Source: an uncultured Lachnospiraceae bacterium (GTDB lineage: Bacteria > Bacillota > Clostridia > Lachnospirales > Lachnospiraceae). From it: a stretch of DNA of 64,000 nt. The stretch is from assembly GCA_910583615.1 (NCBI GenBank), contig CAJTXP010000004.1:51873-115872 (forward strand), written 5' to 3'. Positions 16,761-25,793 of this stretch are shown in pieces. The notes under the pieces are model-generated. The model saw only the letters and a list, made by a program, of their open reading frames with translations, had not been told where the DNA came from and did no database searches. Both the position numbers and the translations under genes were made by a program. Positions within the stretch are counted from its first letter, which is position 1, and the number at the start of each line of letters is the position of its first letter.

Positions 16761-17348
16761 TTATAAACTGCCTTTCGTTGATAATACATCCGTGATCCGC
16801 TCATCATAAGACACCGCTGCATCCAGCGCCTTGGCAAACGCCTTGAACATCGCCTCACAGATATGATGGTTGTTGCTGCCGGACAATACTTTAAAATGGA
16901 GGTTCATCTGTGCGCTGTAAGAAACTGCATAGAAGAATTCCTTTACCATCTCCGTATCCAGATCTCCGACCCGGGGAACCGTAAACTGCGCGTCCGACAC
17001 ATAATAAGGCCTTCCGGACAGATCCACTGCGCACAGCACCAGCGCTTCGTCCATGGGAAGTATGCAGCTTCCGTACCGCCGGATGCCCTTCTTGTCTCCG
17101 GCCGCCTCCCGGATCGCGGTTCCAAGTACGATCCCCGTGTCCTCCACCGTGTGATGGCAGTCAACCTCCAGATCTCCATCCACATGCACTTCCAGATCAA
17201 AAAGCCCGTGGCGGGCAAATCCGTCCAGCATATGGTCAAAAAAGCCGACTCCCGTATGCAGCTTCGCTTTTCCGCTTCCGTCCAGCATAAGCTGAATCTT
17301 TATCTTCGTCTCCTTCGTGCTGCGTTCTACAATCGCTGTTCTGTTCAT
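16761..17348 (-). CDS. hisB: imidazoleglycerol-phosphate dehydratase
   Basis: 195 residues, normal for monofunctional HisB. Manganese-site motifs DCHHTVEDTGIVLG and SGSNNHHICEAMFKAFA are intact, and RFPGVG-like region appears as TVPRVGDLDTEMVKEFF. Catalyses the sixth step of histidine synthesis. ATG 17348 has AGGAGAACGAGG ahead. Gap to hisD is 42 bases, so cotranscribed. Confidence 0.95.
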   Translation of the reverse strand: MNRTAIVERSTKETKIKIQLMLDGSGKAKLHTGVGFFDHMLDGFARHGLFDLEVHVDGDLEVDCHHTVEDTGIVLGTAIREAAGDKKGIRRYGSCILPMDEALVLCAVDLSGRPYYVSDAQFTVPRVGDLDTEMVKEFFYAVSYSAQMNLHFKVLSGSNNHHICEAMFKAFAKALDAAVSYDERITDVLSTKGSL

Positions 17349-17390
17349 CCTCGTTCTCCTGTTTTGACTTCGTATTCACCGGCTGCCCGA

Positions 17391-18680
17391 TTATTCAAAT
17401 CGTACCCGGATTGAATTGGCATGCGCCGTCAACTGCTCCTTTTCGGCAAAATATTCGATATCCCCGTGCACCTTCTTAAGCGCTTCTCTGGAATAATAGA
17501 TGATGCTGGATTTTTTTACAAAATCATCCACGGACACAGGCGAGAAAAACCGCGCGGTTCCGTTGGTCGGCAGAATATGATTCGGTCCTGCGAAATAATC
17601 TCCCAGCGGTTCGCTGCTGTTCTCCCCAAGGAAAATCGCTCCGGCGTTCTGCACCTTCATCATATCCTCAAAAGGATTTTCTGTCACGATTTCCAGATGT
17701 TCCGAGGCGATCAGATTCACGGTCTCAAGAGCCGCCTCCTTTGTATCCGCAACCAGAAGATATCCGTAATTGTCCAGAGACTTCTGTATGATCTCTTTCC
17801 TCGACAGCCCCTTTACAAAACCGTCAACCTCTTCGGACACCTTCTCCGCCAGCTCCCGGCTGGTGGTTACAAGAACCGCGCTTGCCAGCTCATCATGCTC
17901 TGCCTGGGACAGAAGATCCGCCGCCACATACCGGGGATTCGCGCTTTCATCCGCCAGAACCAGAATCTCACTGGGACCTGCAATCGAATCAATGCTCACC
18001 GTTCCGGACACCGCCTTCTTCGCCAGCGCCACGAAGATATTTCCCGGCCCGGTGATTTTGTCTACTTTTGGGATGCTTTCCGTTCCAAATGCCATGGCCG
18101 CCACCGCCTGCGCGCCGCCCATCTTATAGATCTCGTCCGCTCCTGCTTCTTTTGCCGCCACAAGAACTGCCGGATTGATGTTTCCCTGCCGGTTGCAGGG
18201 AGTTGCCATAATGATCTTTCCCACGCCGGCGATCCGCGCCGGTACAATGTTCATCAGCACGGAGGAAGGATAGACCGCCTTTCCGCCCGGCACATAGACT
18301 CCCGCAGCCTGCAGAGGAGTCACCTTCTGCCCCAGCATCGTCCCGTCTGCTGTTGTATCAAACCAGCTGTATCTTTTCTGTTTTTCATGATAGGCCCGGA
18401 TATTCGCAAGCGCCCTGCGGATCGTTTCCAGAAGCCTTTCCTCCACTTTTGCATATGCCTCTTCGATCTCTTCCTCCGTAACCCTGATATTCAACGCATC
18501 GATGTCTTCACAGTCGAACCGGTTCGTATATGCAAAGAGTGCACGGTCCCCTTCGGTCCGCACACGCTCCACGATCTCCATAACCGTATCGTTATACTGC
18601 TCATAGTTATTCGGGCTTCTTTTCAAAAGCTGCCCCAGAATCTCTTTTCTGGACTCCTCATTCAGACTGACAATACGCAT
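17391..18680 (-). CDS. hisD: histidinol dehydrogenase
   Basis: 429 residues. Typical blocks: GLYVPGGKA-like AAGVYVPGGKAVYPSSVLM, GAQAVAAMAFGTESIPKVDK, GPGNIFVALAKK, AGPSEILVLADE, LLSQAEHDE, SEHLEI and FAGPNHILPTNGTAR. Zinc and catalytic Glu/His residues appear present. Performs the last two oxidations of histidine synthesis. AGAGAGAGGAATATAGAT precedes the ATG. Confidence 0.96.
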   Translation of the reverse strand: MRIVSLNEESRKEILGQLLKRSPNNYEQYNDTVMEIVERVRTEGDRALFAYTNRFDCEDIDALNIRVTEEEIEEAYAKVEERLLETIRRALANIRAYHEKQKRYSWFDTTADGTMLGQKVTPLQAAGVYVPGGKAVYPSSVLMNIVPARIAGVGKIIMATPCNRQGNINPAVLVAAKEAGADEIYKMGGAQAVAAMAFGTESIPKVDKITGPGNIFVALAKKAVSGTVSIDSIAGPSEILVLADESANPRYVAADLLSQAEHDELASAVLVTTSRELAEKVSEEVDGFVKGLSRKEIIQKSLDNYGYLLVADTKEAALETVNLIASEHLEIVTENPFEDMMKVQNAGAIFLGENSSEPLGDYFAGPNHILPTNGTARFFSPVSVDDFVKKSSIIYYSREALKKVHGDIEYFAEKEQLTAHANSIRVRFE

Positions 18681-18702
18681 ATCTATATTCCTCTCTCTTT
18701 CT

Positions 18703-19338
18703 TCAGATCACTTTCTTCAGCTCGCTGATGATCTTTCCGATCCGCTCATTCTCCATCTTCATGCTCACCTGGTTCACAACCATGCGCGCGGACAGCGGAC
18801 ATACCTCTTCCAGCACTTTCAGGCCGTTCTCCTTCAGCGTTGATCCGGTTTCCACGATATCCACGATAACTTCCGCAAGCCCCACGATCGGCGCAAGCTC
18901 AATGGACCCGTTCAGCTTGATGATCTCAACCGTCTGGTGCTTCTGATTATAGAAATATTCCTTCGCAATATGCGGATATTTGGTTGCCACGCGGATCAGC
19001 TCCTGATGCTTTAACAGTTCCCCTGCCGCTTCCGGTCCGCAGACGCACATACGGCATTTTCCATATCCCAGATCCAGCACCTCGTACATCCGTCTTCCTT
19101 CCTCCAGGATCGTATCCTTGCCGACGATCCCGATATCCGCAGCGCCGTATTCCACATAGGTCGGGACATCCGGCGCTTTTGCCAGAAAGAACTTAAGCTT
19201 CAGTTCCTCATTGACAAAAATCAGTTTTCTGGTGGCAGGATCCTGCATCTCTTCACAGGTAATGCCGATCTGTTCAAAAAGCTCCATGCTCTTTTTTGCC
19301 AGGCGGCCTTTGCCAAGCGCAAACGTCAGGTATCTCAT
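18703..19338 (-). CDS. hisG: ATP phosphoribosyltransferase, short form
   Basis: 211 residues, the short HisG lacking the C-terminal ACT-like regulatory domain. Motifs: LTFALGKGRLAKKSMEL, AADIGIVGKDTI, PRPP loop DIVETGSTLKENGL. Short HisG is active only with HisZ, whose gene overlaps it by 4 bases upstream. First committed step of histidine synthesis; histidine feedback is expected to act through HisZ. Confidence 0.95.
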   Translation of the reverse strand: MRYLTFALGKGRLAKKSMELFEQIGITCEEMQDPATRKLIFVNEELKLKFFLAKAPDVPTYVEYGAADIGIVGKDTILEEGRRMYEVLDLGYGKCRMCVCGPEAAGELLKHQELIRVATKYPHIAKEYFYNQKHQTVEIIKLNGSIELAPIVGLAEVIVDIVETGSTLKENGLKVLEEVCPLSARMVVNQVSMKMENERIGKIISELKKVI

Positions 19339-20522
19339 ACCGTTTCCTCCTCTGCGTAAATGATCTTTCGGATCCCGTTTTTCTCTGCATATGCTTCATA
19401 ATCTCTTCCAATCCGCTCCGGCATCAGTTCCACGACCATGCCCTGTTTCCGAAGCTCCATGGCTTTTTGGATCGCAGCAGCAGACCGGGAAGCACGGTAT
19501 ACGATCATCGCTTTTGGAATCCCTGCATCCACAGACACTTTCTGCCTGGAGAGCGCGTTCATCAGACGGTCCACTACAAAGGCAAAGCCGGTCGCCGGAG
19601 CCGGTTTCCCGAAGTGATCCATCAGCGTATCATAACGCCCGCCTTTGGCCACGGCTTCTCCGGTTCCATAAGTATAGGCCTGAAAAATAATTCCCGTATA
19701 ATATTTGTAATTGCTGACGACGCCCAGATCAAATGCGGCGTATCTTTCATAACCATAGCAGGAAAGAAGTTCATGGATCTTTCTTAAGCGTTCCAGCGCC
19801 CGTTTGGCATCCTCTGTCACCGCACAGGCATCCGCCCGTTCCAGAACATCCACAGATCCAAACAGATCCGGAATCGCCGCAAACGCTTCTTTCAGCCCGG
19901 CGGCAATCGGCAGCGGCTCCAGAAGCTCCCTGACCCCGTATATATTTTTATTGGAGATCAGTTCCCGGAGCGCGGATTCCATCTCTTCGTCAAGCCTTGC
20001 TTCCCTCAAAAGGCTTTTAAAAAAATCCACATGTCCGATGCTTACCTGAAATTCCGAAAGACCGGTTCTCAGCAGGGATTCCGCCACAAGCGCGATCATC
20101 TCCGCATCCGCTTCCACGCTTCCGTCCCCGATCAGCTCTGCCCCGATCTGCGTATTCTCCTTTAAGCGTCCCTGAAAATCCGAATGATTGATAAACGTAT
20201 TCGCCGCATAACAGAGACGGACCGGCATATCATCCTCCGTAAAATACTTTGCCACCGCCCTTGCAATCGACGGCGTGATGTCCGGCCTCAATACCAGCGT
20301 ATTCCCTTCCCGGTCAAAAAACTTATACAGCTCCCTGGAGGGAACTGTCCCGACTTCTCTGCTGAACACATCAAAAAATTCAAAAGTCGGAGTCTGAATA
20401 TCCTCATACCCATAACTGTGCAGCACTTCATGCAGAAGTTCCTGCACACGGTTTTTCCTCCTGCACTCTTCGTTATAGATATCCCGTACTCCTTCCGGAG
20501 TATGTAAAATCTGTCTGTACAT
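19335..20522 (-). CDS. hisZ: ATP phosphoribosyltransferase regulatory subunit
   Basis: 395 residues from ATG 20522. Class II histidyl-tRNA-synthetase-like fold: TPEGVRDIYNEE, motif 2 region VRLCYAANTFIN, motif 3-like GGRYDTLMDHFGKPAPATGFAF. It lacks an anticodon-binding domain, so it is HisZ not HisS. GGAGGG lies 11 bases ahead of the start; the longer frame to 20645 runs through the promoter and is rejected. First gene of hisZ-G-D-B-IE. Confidence 0.93.
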   Translation of the reverse strand: MYRQILHTPEGVRDIYNEECRRKNRVQELLHEVLHSYGYEDIQTPTFEFFDVFSREVGTVPSRELYKFFDREGNTLVLRPDITPSIARAVAKYFTEDDMPVRLCYAANTFINHSDFQGRLKENTQIGAELIGDGSVEADAEMIALVAESLLRTGLSEFQVSIGHVDFFKSLLREARLDEEMESALRELISNKNIYGVRELLEPLPIAAGLKEAFAAIPDLFGSVDVLERADACAVTEDAKRALERLRKIHELLSCYGYERYAAFDLGVVSNYKYYTGIIFQAYTYGTGEAVAKGGRYDTLMDHFGKPAPATGFAFVVDRLMNALSRQKVSVDAGIPKAMIVYRASRSAAAIQKAMELRKQGMVVELMPERIGRDYEAYAEKNGIRKIIYAEEETV

Positions 20523-20630
20523 GATAAAACGCTCCCTCCTGTTTCTTTCAGACGCATATTCTTCCGGCAGCCGCATTCCCTGTTTTGCTTTATCGTGGTA
20601 AAATGCTACCATATTAAAGGCAACAGGAGT

Positions 20631-20658
20631 ATTATACCACGTCATCCGTGATTGTCAA
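20631..20658 (-). promoter_or_regulatory. strong promoter of the his operon
   Basis: Consensus TTGACA (20658-20653) and TATAAT (20636-20631) with a 16-base spacer. It overlaps the last codons of recU. The leader to hisZ is about 100 bases; I saw no T-box or His-rich leader peptide in it. Confidence 0.8.
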
Positions 20659-21187
20659 CCTCCGATTCCAGATCCAGGCTCAGCGGCTCCAGATACGGCA
20701 CCAGAAACCCGCTGCCCGAATCGAAGAAATAAGCCGGGTCCAGCTCTTCCATCCGAAAGCTTTTCCGTCCGCCCTCCTGAGCCCTCTGCCAGAAGGTCAG
20801 AAGCTGGCGGATATGCAGATAATAGAACTTCTGCTCCGATGTATAATGAATGATCAGGAACGCTTTTCCGCCCTGACGTTCAAAATCCTTCATAAAAGCT
20901 ACCTGATGCTCATGGACGTTATGAAGCGGAAACGTCAGTACGTTGCATTCCTTTGCGTCAAAACAGACCGGAATTCCCTGCACCGCTCCGATATAATCCA
21001 CGGTGCTCTTCTGCTCAAAATACGCAAGTGTGATATGCCGGTGCTCCTTGTCTATTTTAATGGGGGTGATCGGCGTCGGCACTTTCTGGATCAGCGCCAG
21101 TCCCTTTTCCCGGTATCTTTCATTCGTTCGGTTGATCATATCTTCCAGAGTGGAGCCCCGAAGCCCCCGTGTGTTCCAGGTCGCCAT
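20642..21187 (-). CDS. recU: RecU Holliday-junction resolvase
   Basis: 181 residues. N-terminal basic start RGLRGSTLEDMINRTNERY, catalytic VDYIGAVQGIPVCFDAKE (the Asp/Glu/Lys nuclease site), and HVHEHQ-like NVHEHQVAFMKDFERQGG match Firmicute RecU. Resolves recombination intermediates. Gap to the pseudouridine synthase gene upstream is 7 bases. Its 3' end contains the his promoter. Confidence 0.92.
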   Translation of the reverse strand: MATWNTRGLRGSTLEDMINRTNERYREKGLALIQKVPTPITPIKIDKEHRHITLAYFEQKSTVDYIGAVQGIPVCFDAKECNVLTFPLHNVHEHQVAFMKDFERQGGKAFLIIHYTSEQKFYYLHIRQLLTFWQRAQEGGRKSFRMEELDPAYFFDSGSGFLVPYLEPLSLDLESEVDNHG

Positions 21188-21194
21188 TTTCTGC

Positions 21195-22202
21195 TTATCC
21201 TTCTTCTCTCTCTTCTATGATTCTTTTCATCTGTCCGGGCAGCTCCGCCTCAAATACCCTGCCTGAGATCGGCCGAAACGGCGCTTCGAGTGCAGGAAAC
21301 TCCAGACGCGCCGCATGAAGAAGCTGGCTCTTCAGCCCGTATTTTTGTCTGTAGTACGTATTGACGCCCGGATTGCCGTATTTACAGTCTCCGATGACCG
21401 GATGGCCTTCCGAAGCAAGATGCGCGCGGATCTGATGAGACCGCCCGGTGATCAGGCGTACTTCCAGAAGCGTACAGTCCGAAAATACCCGGATCGGACG
21501 ATACCAGGTTTCGATAAACGCTGCGCCTTCCCGTTCCTTTTCCAGGATCCGGACCCTGTTGGCTTTCGAATCCTTCCACAAATATCCCCGGATCCGCCTG
21601 TCCTCTGTTACTTTTCCCGCCGCAAGGCATTGATAATATTTATGCATACTGTGGTCCCGCAAAAGTTCGGACATCTTCTGAAGCCCTGCCAGAGATTTTC
21701 CGCAGACAACGATCCCGCTGGTATTCCGGTCCAGACGGTTGCAGACAGACGGGTGGAATGCATAATTAACACGGACATTCCCGTTCTCATCCTTTCCGCT
21801 CTCTTCGTCCCACTGGCCGCTCTTCTGAAGATATCCGAGCAGATATTCGTTTAGAGAGATATCCTCAGGCTTTGCCTTCTGCGTCAGCATTCCTGCCGGT
21901 TTGTTGACCAGAAGGACATGTGCATCCTCATAGAGAATGTCCAGATCCGTCACCGGATACGCGACCTTCTTTTTTTCAGGATGTCCGGCAAATTTCTCAT
22001 ACGTATCATCCGCCAGAAAAATACGGATCTCATCACCGGCCTGCACCTTTTCGCTGCCGTCCGCTTTTTTCCCGTTCAGCGTGATGTTTTTCTTCCGCAG
22101 CATCTTATAGAGGAAACTTTTGGGCGCTTCCTGAAGATACCGGGACAGAAGCCGCTCCATACGCTGTCCGGCTTCTGTCTCTTTCACTGTAATCAGTTTC
22201 AT
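21195..22202 (-). CDS. RluA-family pseudouridine synthase
   Basis: 335 residues. N-terminal S4-like domain (MERLLSRYLQEAPKSFLYKM), catalytic block VCNRLDRNTSGIVV with the active Asp, and RLITGRSHQIRAHLASEGHP. It isomerises uridine in rRNA or tRNA; the exact position cannot be assigned from sequence, RluC/RluD-like being most similar. Part of a run of minus-strand genes with short gaps. Confidence 0.9.
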   Translation of the reverse strand: MKLITVKETEAGQRMERLLSRYLQEAPKSFLYKMLRKKNITLNGKKADGSEKVQAGDEIRIFLADDTYEKFAGHPEKKKVAYPVTDLDILYEDAHVLLVNKPAGMLTQKAKPEDISLNEYLLGYLQKSGQWDEESGKDENGNVRVNYAFHPSVCNRLDRNTSGIVVCGKSLAGLQKMSELLRDHSMHKYYQCLAAGKVTEDRRIRGYLWKDSKANRVRILEKEREGAAFIETWYRPIRVFSDCTLLEVRLITGRSHQIRAHLASEGHPVIGDCKYGNPGVNTYYRQKYGLKSQLLHAARLEFPALEAPFRPISGRVFEAELPGQMKRIIEEREEG

Positions 22203-22221
22203 ACCTGTCTCCTGCGCCGGA

Positions 22222-22821
22222 TTATAATGAGATCGCCATCAGAAGATGCACAATGATCTCGTCCCTTGTGCATCCCGGATAACGGTCGTCTCCCTGAAAG
22301 GGCGCCGGCTCCGTTCCATGTTCCGAAAGACTCCGGATGCGTTCCAGAAAGGCTTTCTCTTCTTTCAGTATCTTTACATTCTGTTTATAAGAGCTGTTTT
22401 TTAACATGGTCCGGATATGCTCCGCAGCCTTTGCCGCATCAAGGCCGTTGTCGCTGGAGTATCCGACCACTTCTCTTCCGGATACGGCAATACAGTCCAC
22501 ATAATAATTTACCTCATAGGAGGTAAAGACATTTTCATAGAGAACCGGCAGATCTCCCCTTGCCTCCTCAGTTCTTTCCCACAGCGCCTTCTCCATGGAA
22601 TGGTATCTGCCGGCCATAATCGCCCGTACTGCCTGATTGCAGCCGGGCAGACATCCTACGATGGCCACGACGGTCATGACATTTTCTCTCGTGCCGTGAA
22701 GGACCCAGGCAGCAAGAAAGATGATAACCGGAACGGACAGCATAAGAGTCGCCCGCTTCCATGCCTGCACCCTGTTCCGGTCCAGATACCCATAGGTTCC
22801 TTTTACAGATTTTGTATCCAT
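22222..22821 (-). CDS. membrane protein of unknown function
   Basis: 199 residues with two hydrophobic helices near the N-terminus (LMLSVPVIIFLAAWVLHG and VMTVVAIVGCLPGCNQAV) and a cytoplasmic domain of ~125 residues (YSSDNGLDAAKAAEHIRTML). I do not recognise the family. It abuts the YgiQ gene (stop-to-start distance about zero), suggesting cotranscription. Confidence 0.65.
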   Translation of the reverse strand: MDTKSVKGTYGYLDRNRVQAWKRATLMLSVPVIIFLAAWVLHGTRENVMTVVAIVGCLPGCNQAVRAIMAGRYHSMEKALWERTEEARGDLPVLYENVFTSYEVNYYVDCIAVSGREVVGYSSDNGLDAAKAAEHIRTMLKNSSYKQNVKILKEEKAFLERIRSLSEHGTEPAPFQGDDRYPGCTRDEIIVHLLMAISL

Positions 22822-24786
22822 TTATTTCTCCTGTTTCTTCCGGTGGACGTTTCGGATCGTCTTCTTCTTTCTCTGTTTTGGCACAGAAGGCTTCCTGCTC
22901 CCGTTTTTTTCCGGCATCTCTTTCTTTCCTGCCGGATGCAGCAGACATCCGGGGCCGTAACCGATCAGATCCTCCCGCCCTGCCAGCTTCAGCGCTTCCT
23001 CTACCAAAGCGCGGTTCTTCGGGTTCCGATACTGAATCAGCGCCCGCTGCATCTCCTTTTCATGAAGGCTTTTCGGTATATAGACCGGTTTCATCGTCCG
23101 GGGATCCAGTCCGGTACAGTACATGCATGTGGATATGGTTGACGGAGTCGGATAGAAATCCTGCACCTGCTCCGGCATGTAGCCCAGATCCCGGCAGTAT
23201 TCTGCAAGCTTAACGGCTTCCTTCATCGTGCTTCCCGGATGAGAAGACATGAGATAGGGCACCAGATACTGTTTCATACCCAGTTTCTCGTTCATCTTCC
23301 GGTACTGTCTGGAAAATTCTTCATATACTGCATGTTCCGGCTTTCCAAGGCAGGAAAGCACCGTATCGCTGACGTGCTCCGGCGCAACCTTCAGCTGTCC
23401 GCTCACATGATAACGGCACAGTTCTTCCAGAAAACGACGGTCCGGATCCGCCAGCACATAGTCAAACCGGATCCCGGAACGGATAAATACTTTTTTGACT
23501 TTGGGCAGTGCGCGCAGCTTCCGAAGCAGCAGGATATAATCCCGGTGATCCGCCTTCAGATTCCTGCAAGGCTTTGGAAACAGACACTGCCTGTCCGGAC
23601 ATGCTCCGCGGGTCTTCTGTTTTTCGCAGGACGGGCCGCGAAAATCTGCCGTAGGCCCCCCGACATCATGGATATATCCTTTAAAATCCGGATCCTTTGT
23701 CATTTTCTCCGCTTCTGAAAGCAGCGATTCATGGCTTCTTGCCTGCACGATCCTTCCCTGATGAAAGGTCAGTGCACAAAAAGAGCATCCGCCGAAACAC
23801 CCTCTGCAGCTGACCAGGCTGAACTTTACCTCTGACAGAGCCGGAACCCCGCCGGCCCCGTCGTACATGGGATGCCAGGTTCTCTGATAAGGAAGTCCGT
23901 AGATCTCATCCATCTCCTCTTCTGAAAGCGGCTTTGCCGCCGGGTTCTGCACCACGTAACAGCCTCTGGAATAAGGCTCCGCCAGTCTTTTCCCGGAAAA
24001 AGGATCCGTATTGCAGTATTGAATATAAAAACTTTCTGCGTATCTTCGCCGGTCCTTTACCAGTTCTTCATATTCCGGCAGCAGGATGTAATCACTGACC
24101 TTGGAAAGAGACCGGACCTTGCACACGGTTCCCGGAATATACGTAAGCTCCTGTATGGGAATCCCTGCTTCCAGCGCTTCTGCGATCGCCGTCACGGACC
24201 GTTCTCCCATCCCGTAGGAGATCAGGTCCGCCCCGCTTTCCAGAAGAATCGAGCGGCGCAGGGAATCCGACCAGTAATCATAATGGGAAAGGCGGCGCAG
24301 GGAAGCCTCAATCCCGCCTGCAATGACAGGCGTCTTCTTATATTTCTGCCGGATCAGGTTGCAGTAGACGATCACAGCCCGGTCCGGCCGTCTGCCTGTC
24401 TCTCCGCCCGGCGTATAGCTGTCCGTGCTTCTTGGCCTTCTGGCTGCCGTATAATGGTTTACCATGGAATCCATATTTCCGGCAGACACCAGAAAGCCAA
24501 GCCGCGGTTCTCCCAGAATGGTAATGCTGTCTGCATTTCTGAAATCCGGCTGCGCAAGGATGCCGACGGTATATCCATGTGCCTGCAGCACCCGGCTTAT
24601 GATAGCCGGACCGAAGGACGGGTGATCCACATAAGCATCTCCGATCACATAGACAAAATCCAGCTGAGAGATCCCCAGTTTCTCCATATCCTCACGGCAG
24701 ACCGGCAGGAATCCCCTGGAAACTGCAGACGGTTCTGCCGTTCCGGTTTTGTATAGATCTTTTCTTCCATCCTGTCTGTCCGACAT
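22822..24786 (-). CDS. YgiQ-family radical SAM protein
   Basis: 654 residues. The iron-sulfur motif is CRGCFGGCSFCAL; other YgiQ blocks are PVIAGGIEASLRRLSHYDYW, VGGPTADFRGPSC and GRKDLIGYG-like GREDLIGYGPGCLL near the end. Substrate of the family is not established. AGGAGGGATTTTAAAGG precedes ATG 24786. The C-terminus is a Lys/Arg-rich tail (SVPKQRKKKTIRNVHRKKQE). Confidence 0.9.
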   Translation of the reverse strand: MSDRQDGRKDLYKTGTAEPSAVSRGFLPVCREDMEKLGISQLDFVYVIGDAYVDHPSFGPAIISRVLQAHGYTVGILAQPDFRNADSITILGEPRLGFLVSAGNMDSMVNHYTAARRPRSTDSYTPGGETGRRPDRAVIVYCNLIRQKYKKTPVIAGGIEASLRRLSHYDYWSDSLRRSILLESGADLISYGMGERSVTAIAEALEAGIPIQELTYIPGTVCKVRSLSKVSDYILLPEYEELVKDRRRYAESFYIQYCNTDPFSGKRLAEPYSRGCYVVQNPAAKPLSEEEMDEIYGLPYQRTWHPMYDGAGGVPALSEVKFSLVSCRGCFGGCSFCALTFHQGRIVQARSHESLLSEAEKMTKDPDFKGYIHDVGGPTADFRGPSCEKQKTRGACPDRQCLFPKPCRNLKADHRDYILLLRKLRALPKVKKVFIRSGIRFDYVLADPDRRFLEELCRYHVSGQLKVAPEHVSDTVLSCLGKPEHAVYEEFSRQYRKMNEKLGMKQYLVPYLMSSHPGSTMKEAVKLAEYCRDLGYMPEQVQDFYPTPSTISTCMYCTGLDPRTMKPVYIPKSLHEKEMQRALIQYRNPKNRALVEEALKLAGREDLIGYGPGCLLHPAGKKEMPEKNGSRKPSVPKQRKKKTIRNVHRKKQEK

Positions 24787-24835
24787 CCTTTAAAATCCCT
24801 CCTCTCTCCTGTCATCACGCCATGCCCTGATTTTA

Positions 24836-25034
24836 CGTTACTTTTCACACGTTGGCCAGTGTTCAGCCTGGTGGGGGCAGATAAGTCTTCCAGACCCATT
24901 GAAGGGCGCCGGTCCTTAGGGCGCGTGTTTTGCGCCCTTAGTACCGCTGCGTCCCTTCATTAAGCGCAAGCGGGGTCTGGAAGACTTATCTGCCCCCGGC
25001 GGGCGCCCGGACGGCGTGGGTGTGAAAAGTAACG
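24836..25034. repeat. 199-bp palindromic repeat element
   Basis: Perfect 15-bp terminal arms: CGTTACTTTTCACAC (24836-24850) and its complement (25020-25034). Inside are perfectly complementary 25-base arms at 24873-24897 and 24973-24997, and an inner GGGCGC/GCGCCC hairpin. The intergenic gap 24787-25064 holds only this element; it could fold as one long RNA or be a miniature mobile element. Ends resemble those at 11915 and 47913. Confidence 0.85.
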
Positions 25035-25064
25035 ATTTAACAGAACTGCGAAAATGCTTTATCA

Positions 25065-25793
25065 TCAGCGGACCGGCAAAAGTCCCGTCAGTTGCTTCAG
25101 CTTTGTTATTTCTTCCTCTGTCAGATTCCGGTATGCTCCCGCTGCCAGTTTTTCATCCAGCGTAAGCGTCCCCATGGACAGCCGTTTCAGATATACTACC
25201 CTGCAGCCGACTGCCTCAAACATCCGTTTTACCTGATGAAACTTTCCTTCCCGGATCGTGACACGGACTTCACTGACCGCGCCGCTTTTAAGAATCTCAA
25301 GCTCAGCCGGAAGCGTCAGTTCCTTCTCTCCAATATCCAGGCCTTCCTGGAACCTGTCCGCATGCGCTTCTGTGATCTGTCCTTCCACTTCAGCGAAGTA
25401 AACCTTGTCCACATGCTTTTTCGGGGACAGCAGCCGGTGAGCCAGTTCTCCGTCATCTGTCAGAAGCAGCAGGCCTTCCGTATCCTTGTCAAGCCTTCCC
25501 ACCGGAAATACCTTTCTTCTGTCCTCTGTATCCAGCAGGTCCAGCACCGTCCGCTCTCTTCTGTCTTCTGTGGCAGAGACCACTCCCGCCGGTTTATGAA
25601 GCATCAGGTACACAAAGACGGCATAGACGGCTCTCTTTCCGTTGCAGAAGACCGCATCCTCTGTCTCTTTTATCTTCTGCTCCGGTTTTTTCGCCGTTTC
25701 CCCGTTGACAGTAACCAGCCCTTTTTTCAAAAAAGCCTTTACCTGGCTTCTGGTTCCAAAACCGGTTTCACAGAGAAAACGATCCAGCCTCAT
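25065..25793 (-). CDS. RsuA/RluB-family rRNA pseudouridine synthase
   Basis: 242 residues: S4 domain (MRLDRFLCETGFGTRSQVKA), catalytic VGRLDKDTEGLLLLTDDG with the active Asp, and TIREGKFHQVKRMFEAVG. Best fit is 16S pseudouridine-516 synthase RsuA. ATG 25793 shares its A with the TGA of the upstream methylase gene (TGATG), so translation is coupled. Confidence 0.9.
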   Translation of the reverse strand: MRLDRFLCETGFGTRSQVKAFLKKGLVTVNGETAKKPEQKIKETEDAVFCNGKRAVYAVFVYLMLHKPAGVVSATEDRRERTVLDLLDTEDRRKVFPVGRLDKDTEGLLLLTDDGELAHRLLSPKKHVDKVYFAEVEGQITEAHADRFQEGLDIGEKELTLPAELEILKSGAVSEVRVTIREGKFHQVKRMFEAVGCRVVYLKRLSMGTLTLDEKLAAGAYRNLTEEEITKLKQLTGLLPVR

